Below are positions 7,401-11,375 of a DNA stretch of 11,375 bases, in pieces. The stretch is taken from contig CABPSV020000657.1 in the NCBI GenBank assembly GCA_902459845.2, positions 1-11,375 on the forward strand, read 5' to 3'. Position numbers and translations under genes: made by a program. Position 1 is the stretch's first letter; every line of letters starts with the position of its first letter. The notes under the pieces were generated by a model that was given only the letters and a program-made list of their open reading frames with translations, did not search any database and was not told the origin of the DNA. The stretch is from Hepatocystis sp. ex Piliocolobus tephrosceles (lineage: Eukaryota > Apicomplexa > Aconoidasida > Haemosporida > Plasmodiidae).

Positions 7401-10400
7401 ATGTATGATCAGGTGCATGATAATAAAACAAACAATATTATTCATAATAATATAAAAGCTACTGGTACACATAATAATATAAAAGCTACTGGTACACATA
7501 ATAATATAAAAGCTACTGGTACACATAATAATATAAAAGCTACTGGTACACATAATAATATAAAAGCTACTGGTACATATAATAATAATAACAACAATTA
7601 TAATTACAATAGTTATAATAATGACAGAGAAATGGATTATAATAATATTTTTATTTTACTAAGAAATTTGATAATAAATATTTTTATATATTTAGTCAAA
7701 TGTTACCTAAACCAATCGAATGAATATATAATGGATTTTGAACAAAATAATATGACTGTACATGTTAAACACCATGATTTTAAAAAATATAGTAAACACA
7801 TGAAAAACAAATTAGACGAATTAAAACAAGAATTACAAAAAGTGCAAAAAGAAAATGAAATAGTTTGTAAAAATTTACAAGAAGAAAAAAAAGAAGTACA
7901 TAAATTAAATGAACAAATTATATTAAATGAAGAAAGTCTTAGTAAATTGAAAAATGATTTACAAATAGAAAAAAATAAGAACGAACAAATAAATGTACAT
8001 GCAGAAAGGGAAAAGTTAATTAATGACACTTTATTTGAAGAAATAGAAAAACAGAAAAAAATAAATGAAGACTTGAGGAAAAGTCTAGAGGAAGAAAAGG
8101 AAAATAGTACTAACACAAATTACAGTCTTGAAGTATTAACAGAGATGTATGATTTAATTAGTAGCGAGTTGGAGCAGGAGAAAGACAAACTTAACAATAT
8201 AAATATCGATTTTGAACAAGAAAAAGAAAAAAATATTGAAATAAGTAAAGAATTGTTAAAAAGTGAACAAAATACCAATAACATAAGCTACAAGTTAGAA
8301 GAAGAAAAACAAAAAAATGATAAAATAAGTAAAGAGTTAAAAGAAGAAAAAGAAAAAAGTGAAAATTTAAGTTATGAGTTAGAAGAAGAAAAGGAACTGA
8401 GGTTAAAAATAAATAAAGAGTTGGAAAAAGAAAAAGAAAAAAATGGTAATTTATATTATCAATTAGAAGAACAAAAAGAAATGAACAATAATTTAAGTTA
8501 TAAGTTGGAGTTAGAAAAAGAAAAAAGTGGCAATGTAAGCTATGAGTTGGAAAAAGAAAAAGAAAAAAATGGTAATTTATATTATCAATTAGAAGAACAA
8601 AAAGAAATGAACAATAATTTAAGTTATAAGTTGGAGCTAGAAAAAGAAAAAAATGACAAAATAAGTAAAGAGTTAAAAGAAGAAAAAGAACTAAGGTTAA
8701 AAATAAGTAAAGAGTTGGAAGAAGAAAAAGGAAAAAATGACAATTTAGGTTATGATTTAGAAGAAGAAAAAGAGCTAAGGATGAAAATAAGTAAAGAGTT
8801 GGAGTTAGAGAAAAACAAAGTTGATAGTATAAGTAGGGAATTGGAACAAGAAAAAGAAAAAAATGGCAAAACGTGTATCGAGTTGGAACGGGTAATCGAA
8901 AAAGTTGAAAGCATAAGTAACGAATTGAAATGGGAAAAAGAAAAAAATGATAAAATAAGTATCGACTTGGAACAAGAAATCAAAAGGGTTGAGAGTGTAA
9001 GTAGCGAGTTAGAGCAAGAAAAAGAAAAAAATGGCAAAACATATATCGAATTGGAGCGAGAAATCGAAAAAGTTGAAAGCATAAGTAAAGAGTTAGAACA
9101 GGAAAAAGAAAAAAATGAACAAATAAGTATCAGGTTGGAGCGAGAAATCGAAAAGGTTAACAGTATTAGTTTGGAGTTAGAATTAAAAAAAGACAAAGTT
9201 GAAAGCATAAGTAGAGAGTTAGAACAAGAAAGAGAAAAAAATGGCAAAATATGTATCGAATTGGAGCGAGAAATCGAAAAAGTTGAAAGCATAAGTAAAG
9301 AGTTAGAACAGGAAAAAGAAAAAAATGCCAAAACATGTATCGAGTTAGAGCGAGAAAAAGAAAAAAATTACCAAGTGTGTATCCAGTTAGAACAAGAAAA
9401 AAAAAAAAATAACAAAACAAGTGTCGAGTTGGAACAAGAAAAAAAAAAAAATGACAAAATTTGTATCGAGTTAGAACAGCAAAAAAAAAAAAATGATCAA
9501 ATTTGTATTGAGTTAAAACAGGAAAAAGAAAAAAATAAGGATATAAGTGCAGAGTTGAAATGGGAGAAAGAAAAAAATGATAAAGCAAGTATTGAAATCG
9601 AAGAAGGAAAGGAAAAGATTAACCGTATATCTTTGGAGCTAGAGCAAGAGAAAGAAAACAATGAAAGTATAAAATTAAAATTACTTTATCTTAATAATGT
9701 TAAAAAGGTTTTGATTAATAATATTAATGGAAAACGATTATTAATTGAGAAATTGAATAGAAAAATTGAAAAAAATGGTAAAAGTATACAAGTTGGTTCA
9801 AAGGATGTTGAAAATGTGATAGATTTGACTTCTTATACATACAATAAAAATACATCACAAAATCCAGAATTAATAAATATTACAACTGCTATTAATAAAA
9901 CAGAAGATATGTTGCCAAAAAATGTTGAAAGTGGTAATAATAAAGGTATAGAAAATAAAAATATAAAAGAAAGTGATAAAAAAAGAATAAATAACTATAA
10001 AAAAAAAACTGTTGAACCGGTAGTAAATGAAAGTAATAATGTTGTATTGCACTATTATATTGGTACTAATAGGTCTAATGTAAAATTAAAACAAGAGTAT
10101 AAAGAAAACGACAACAATTGCGATAATAATAGTAGTGGCAATAATAGTAGTGGCAATAATAGTAGTGGCAATAATAGTAGTGGTAATAATAGTAGTGGTA
10201 ATAGTAGTAGTGGTAATAATAGTAGTGGTAATAGTAGTAGTGGGAAAAATGATTATTTGTTTAAGATACTAAAATACCATGAAACAATATATCGTAATAA
10301 CACGAAACAGAATATGCATATTAGTAAATGTATAAAACAGTTAGAAACGCATGTAAAAGATATTGAAACAAAAATCCAAACTCCTAATAAATATTTATAT

Positions 10401-11375
10401 ATAAAAATTAAAATAAAAAATATAAAAACAATTTTAAAAGAAATGACAGAAAATTTTAAAATAGAATTAATAGAAGATAGTGATCTATTTTATAATAATA
10501 TAAATGAACAATTAAACTCAAATGAATTAATAACTTCAAATTATTATTTAACTAAAATGAATGAAGATTGTAAATGTTATATGGAAAAATTAAATTTTCA
10601 AAATTTCAATGAATTTTTTTATTTCCACTTAGAAATATTAAATGAATTAGATGCATTAAAGAATGATCATACGAAATCGATTAAAAAATATTTAAAAAAA
10701 ATTGAAGATTATGAAAAATATATTTTAAAATTAAATACATATTTAGACAAAGCCAATAAGAAATTAATAGTATCAAATGAAAACAATAATTCTTTATTTC
10801 AAGAAGTAGAAAATTATAAATATATACTAAACGATTTGTTTCAATGTACAAGAAAAATGGCAGCTACTTGTAGTGGAGGGGATGTCACTAAATCGGAAAA
10901 GTTAGGCTCTTTATGTGCGTCTCTTGAAAAAGTGTATTTAAAGAAAATTGCTCTTGATCAAAAAACACATAGTCGAACGAATATTCGACAAGAGACTTTT
11001 CAACAAAAGGCTTTTCAACAAAAACCTTTTCAACAAAAACCTTTTCAACAAAAACCTTTTCAACAAGAGACTGATCAACAAAAACCTTTTAAACAAGAGG
11101 CTTTTCAACAAGAGACTGATCAACAAGAGACTTTAGAAAGATATACTTTTGAGCCTACTAATAGTGAAAACCTGTTGAGTAAAACAACAGTACGCACAAA
11201 AAAAATAATTGAAAAACATTTAAAAAATAATAACAAAAAAAAATCAATGACAAGTAGTAATGTAAACGATAATAATAGTTTACTGAAACAAACTAGAAAT
11301 AGCAGCCAAAAAGGTAAAAGGACAAGAGTTTTATCAAAAACATTAAATAACACTATGGACAGCCCAATCGAAGAT
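4407..11375 (+). CDS. Giant repetitive coiled-coil protein, function unknown (3' partial)
   Basis: One frame stays open for 2323 codons to the right edge with no stop, frameshift or need for an intron; the C-terminus is missing. ATG 4407 is the first in-frame ATG after an in-frame TAA at 4302 and has an A-rich context. Order: Lys/Arg-rich stretch 73-94 (possible nuclear localisation signal); Lys/Asn-rich linker; Asn/Asp/Ser tract 279-301; SQGPIE repeats 401-430; helical pieces at about 493-590, 660-780, 840-1010 and 1075-1110 separated by Ser/Asn/Asp, HNTNDIN and HNNIKATGT repeats; long coiled coil about 1125-1800, including a 36-unit 14-residue array at 1250-1753; VIDLT SUMO-interaction-like motif 1804-1808; NNSSG repeats 1907-1946; second helical region about 1950-2190; FQQKP/FQQET repeats 2193-2242; basic tail. 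Helix 499-524 is hydrophobic but contains Glu and His, so a membrane span is doubtful. No enzymatic motif was seen. A structural or scaffold role is the reasonable inference; I cannot assign a gene name. Confidence 0.93.
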   Translation, partial: MNSILQLNRKLEPSGEIKKLLSRDRQNVYDNSAINKKRYVERICKRLNTFKEKVVGSTEYLKCVELLYKKAGRRCVKKGKRKIRVKKKGEKKKKNGNSFEHNLNYSIKKDKFFKGSINFSDIFDEKKSNLLFDKCFNLKNRNNQQSNIKNVIKNTGLALKENEKHSSIVNDAGVCNDKVHEPINNDHRKNTICYIPNELKTKKRGYTNKNEDNIFNKNVLGDVKNKKITNCNFKQEEEKIEDVYLNDTFVDNYSHNNNNINIEEDMIFSNNTINRQINDNNNNDNNNNDNSDNSDNSDSNDKNCNTVYNKKKRLTSYEINDKNIVMTTSFENKNNLDFQILKKNNKNVHKPLILKENIKKLKEKYYTKKENLILKISNIQFENNNNESGNSVHFVNEHNGSQGPIESQGPIESHGPMKSHGPIESHDPNRLNISDETANLKLLQNQDNNDEINKIVCNNDDIISNCKYEKNKIYLSISKDNNIELIQKYNIEMAYKVNAIFIYNMFLELSFHIIILFNICIELLKYNFGSSPYNTSSSSNSNSNSNNNKPVSNDYKEIIKLINIYQKREQLVINFCQTALLTCKNYVLRNNNLKNSIHNDSIHNDSIHNSSSSNSSDSSDSSDSSDSSDSSNIYSSNIDSSNIDSSNIDSSNSNNSDDTYSNDLINPDEISTLKKLMKMLEKWNKIDMNILIKLTKYYMKNKKIIYNIRIVNDSLVKYNFFLRKIYFCKYINKITIHLKRLLSVCDYDFSNRHMYAALEHYDIGSLTGLTGHYNSSNINDNSSCDVNIVSHNTSHNATDTNHNATDTNHNTNDINHNTNDINHNTNDINHNTNDGNNSIINQNVEDTSFKNNFNINLIKQEKEINYNHINIIICLNNMLTNEISYNEHIRILNKKRITSLNIFLNDIKQIYSILFEHGNNVTHNSETIKKEYTKINVLNFFLSKHYFFNKDKTVVVPVVNDINKRDDNNGDNKNLHKKDFMYNQTNDKLIEGILNKEEMYDQVHDNKTNNIIHNNIKATGTHNNIKATGTHNNIKATGTHNNIKATGTHNNIKATGTYNNNNNNYNYNSYNNDREMDYNNIFILLRNLIINIFIYLVKCYLNQSNEYIMDFEQNNMTVHVKHHDFKKYSKHMKNKLDELKQELQKVQKENEIVCKNLQEEKKEVHKLNEQIILNEESLSKLKNDLQIEKNKNEQINVHAEREKLINDTLFEEIEKQKKINEDLRKSLEEEKENSTNTNYSLEVLTEMYDLISSELEQEKDKLNNINIDFEQEKEKNIEISKELLKSEQNTNNISYKLEEEKQKNDKISKELKEEKEKSENLSYELEEEKELRLKINKELEKEKEKNGNLYYQLEEQKEMNNNLSYKLELEKEKSGNVSYELEKEKEKNGNLYYQLEEQKEMNNNLSYKLELEKEKNDKISKELKEEKELRLKISKELEEEKGKNDNLGYDLEEEKELRMKISKELELEKNKVDSISRELEQEKEKNGKTCIELERVIEKVESISNELKWEKEKNDKISIDLEQEIKRVESVSSELEQEKEKNGKTYIELEREIEKVESISKELEQEKEKNEQISIRLEREIEKVNSISLELELKKDKVESISRELEQEREKNGKICIELEREIEKVESISKELEQEKEKNAKTCIELEREKEKNYQVCIQLEQEKKKNNKTSVELEQEKKKNDKICIELEQQKKKNDQICIELKQEKEKNKDISAELKWEKEKNDKASIEIEEGKEKINRISLELEQEKENNESIKLKLLYLNNVKKVLINNINGKRLLIEKLNRKIEKNGKSIQVGSKDVENVIDLTSYTYNKNTSQNPELINITTAINKTEDMLPKNVESGNNKGIENKNIKESDKKRINNYKKKTVEPVVNESNNVVLHYYIGTNRSNVKLKQEYKENDNNCDNNSSGNNSSGNNSSGNNSSGNNSSGNSSSGNNSSGNSSSGKNDYLFKILKYHETIYRNNTKQNMHISKCIKQLETHVKDIETKIQTPNKYLYIKIKIKNIKTILKEMTENFKIELIEDSDLFYNNINEQLNSNELITSNYYLTKMNEDCKCYMEKLNFQNFNEFFYFHLEILNELDALKNDHTKSIKKYLKKIEDYEKYILKLNTYLDKANKKLIVSNENNNSLFQEVENYKYILNDLFQCTRKMAATCSGGDVTKSEKLGSLCASLEKVYLKKIALDQKTHSRTNIRQETFQQKAFQQKPFQQKPFQQKPFQQETDQQKPFKQEAFQQETDQQETLERYTFEPTNSENLLSKTTVRTKKIIEKHLKNNNKKKSMTSSNVNDNNSLLKQTRNSSQKGKRTRVLSKTLNNTMDSPIED
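4623..4688 (+). other. Lys/Arg-rich segment of gene 2, possible nuclear localisation signal
   Basis: Residues 73-94 hold about 15 Lys/Arg in 22 positions (RRCVKKGKRKIRVKKKGEKK and following Lys). This follows a helix-like N-terminal segment with a Tyr/Leu/Val-rich face. Such clusters are typical of nuclear or nucleolar import signals, but equally of nucleic-acid or microtubule contact, and Plasmodium proteins are Lys-rich in general. Confidence 0.45.
5241..5309 (+). repeat. In-frame Asn/Asp/Ser tract in gene 2
   Basis: Codons 279-301 are a degenerate run of GAC/GAT, AAT/AAC and AGT codons, first DNNNN-like and then DNS-like units. This is typical Plasmodium low complexity, likely a disordered linker. 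Confidence 0.9.
5607..5696 (+). repeat. 18-bp repeat, SQGPIE / SHGPIE x5, in gene 2
   Basis: Five 18-bp units encode S-Q/H-G/D-P-I/M/N-E/K/R (residues 401-430). The first two are nearly identical and the rest diverge gradually from left to right. The use of Gly, Pro and CAT/GGC codons makes the segment GC-richer than its surroundings. An antisense frame reads through it as Gly-Pro-Cys-Asp repeats, which is a shadow of the array. Confidence 0.92.
6012..6050 (+). repeat. Ser/Asn codon run in gene 2
   Basis: Thirteen codons (residues 536-548) made only of AGT and AAT. It sits between two predicted helical pieces and probably acts as a flexible insertion. Confidence 0.9.
6192..6374 (+). repeat. 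Composite array: SIHND x3, SSD x5, SSNID x4-5
   Basis: Residues 596-656 carry three adjoining repeat families. They are a 15-bp unit (AGT ATT CAT AAT GAT) x3 at 6192-6236, a 9-bp unit (AGT AGC GAT) x5 at 6249-6293, and a 15-bp unit (AGT AGT AAT ATC GAC) at 6294-6353 whose first copy reads ATA TAC. The 9-bp units are identical, indicating recent slippage. All lengths are multiples of three, so the frame is kept. The product is a polar, acidic, likely disordered linker. Confidence 0.93.
6789..6914 (+). repeat. 21-bp repeat, HNATDTN / HNTNDIN x6, in gene 2
   Basis: Six 21-bp units (residues 795-836): two of HNATDTN, three identical HNTNDIN, and a last HNTNDGN. A partial unit (HNTS) precedes them from 6777. 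The array uses CAC, AAC, ACC and ATC codons almost throughout, whereas adjacent sequence prefers AAT and other T-ending codons, so it stands out in base composition. It follows the helical piece that ends near residue 775. Confidence 0.93.
7443..7577 (+). repeat. 27-bp perfect repeat, HNNIKATGT x5, in gene 2
   Basis: Five 27-bp units (residues 1013-1057), identical at every base including silent positions, followed by a degenerate Tyr/Asn-rich tail to about 7620. Complete identity implies very recent expansion or active homogenisation, and copy number is likely to vary between isolates. Confidence 0.95.
7779..9785 (+). other. Long coiled-coil region of gene 2
   Basis: Residues about 1125-1793 are almost free of Pro and Gly and dominated by Glu, Lys, Leu, Asn and Ile. 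The first part (about 1125-1249, for example LDELKQELQKVQKENE) is non-repetitive heptad sequence; the 14-residue array follows; the last part (1754-1793) is again non-repetitive. If fully helical, this is a rod of very roughly 100 nm. It suggests a dimeric filamentous or tethering protein. Confidence 0.88.
8154..9665 (+). repeat. 42-bp (14-residue) coiled-coil repeat, 36 units without indel
   Basis: Residues 1250-1753 divide exactly into 36 units of 14 residues with consensus x-I-S-x-E-L-E-Q-E-K-E-K-N-x. Two heptads per unit place Ile2 and Leu6 at d and a, with residue 9 (Glu, Lys, Gln) and residue 13 (Asn, sometimes Val/Leu/Ile) at the next core positions. From about unit 17 on, two unit types often alternate (SISxELEQEKEKNG then KTxIELEREIEKVE), giving a 28-residue super-repeat. 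Cys recurs at unit position 3 in several type-2 units. Units are diverged except for one local duplication (8418-8526 and 8544-8652). Confidence 0.93.
9816..9830 (+). other. VIDLT motif, candidate SUMO-interaction motif
   Basis: Residues 1804-1808 read V-I-D-L-T, matching the classic hydrophobic SUMO-interaction motif (V/I-V/I-D-L-T), just after the coiled coil and with acidic residues close upstream (DVEN). The five residues could arise by chance in a protein of this size. Confidence 0.4.
10125..10244 (+). repeat. 15-bp repeat, NNSSG x8, in gene 2
   Basis: Eight 15-bp units (residues 1907-1946) encode N-N/S-S-S-G. The Gly codon shifts from GGC in the first three units to GGT and finally GGG, giving a direction to the array. 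It separates the acidic/basic post-coiled-coil linker from the second helical region. Confidence 0.94.
10983..11132 (+). repeat. 15-bp repeat, FQQKP / FQQET / DQQET x10, in gene 2
   Basis: Ten 15-bp units (residues 2193-2242): IRQET, FQQKA, FQQKP x3, FQQET, DQQKP, FKQEA, FQQET, DQQET. The central Gln pair is kept almost throughout while the first residue switches Phe/Asp and the last two switch Lys-Pro/Glu-Thr. Open frames on both strands across this segment are shadows of the repeat. Confidence 0.94.

Noticed and set aside
8750..9588. Antisense frames of 193 and 140 codons opposite the coiled-coil array
   Set aside because: They are Ser/Phe-rich mirror readings of the 42-bp Glu/Lys repeat; a repeat whose length is a multiple of three keeps several frames open on both strands.
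8154..9665. Relation to liver-stage antigen-like or other known Plasmodium Glu/Lys repeat antigens
   Set aside because: The repeat here is 14 residues with a different consensus from the 17-residue repeats known for liver-stage antigen 1. Shared Glu/Lys/Leu composition alone does not show homology.

Overview
The window looks like nuclear DNA from a malaria parasite (Plasmodium). It is extremely AT-rich, and its non-coding parts are dominated by long A or T homopolymers (up to 54 bases), (TA)n tracts and CA/TA-type microsatellites. The proteins are rich in Lys, Asn, Ile, Glu and Asp, use A/T-ending codons, and carry many in-frame tandem repeats. Dictyostelium shares some of these traits, but the TA-rich spacers and the protein style fit Plasmodium better. 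I cannot name the species.

Layout: (1) 1-686 is non-coding upstream sequence with two long poly-A tracts, a 68-bp strictly alternating purine/pyrimidine tract and an upstream ORF that ends just before gene 1. (2) 687-2156 (+) is a complete single-exon gene for a 489-residue protein. It looks like a mitochondrial membrane protein: a basic N-terminus with no acidic residue before position 73, one membrane segment, degenerate EF-hand-like helix-loop-helix motifs and a C-terminal coiled coil. (3) 2157-4406 is a 2.25-kb spacer of low-complexity tracts with islands of ordinary sequence. It contains three TAGCTA palindromes and a perfect 9-bp hairpin close to gene 2. (4) 4407-11375 (+) is one uninterrupted open reading frame of 2323 codons that runs off the right edge, so its stop codon is not in the window.

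Gene 2 encodes a giant repetitive protein of unknown identity. From N- to C-terminus it has a Lys/Arg-rich possible nuclear localisation signal, a Lys/Asn-rich linker, pieces of a helical region separated by several different short tandem repeats, and a coiled coil of about 670 residues. It then has a SUMO-interaction-like VIDLT motif, an NNSSG repeat, a second helical region and an FQQKP/FQQET repeat. The core of the coiled coil is a 36-unit, 14-residue (42-bp) array with no insertion or deletion. A 7-codon-type uORF (six amino acids) overlaps its start codon in an ATGA arrangement.

Both genes lie on the + strand, but nothing suggests that they work together. No RNA gene, mobile element, CRISPR array or prokaryote-type feature was found.
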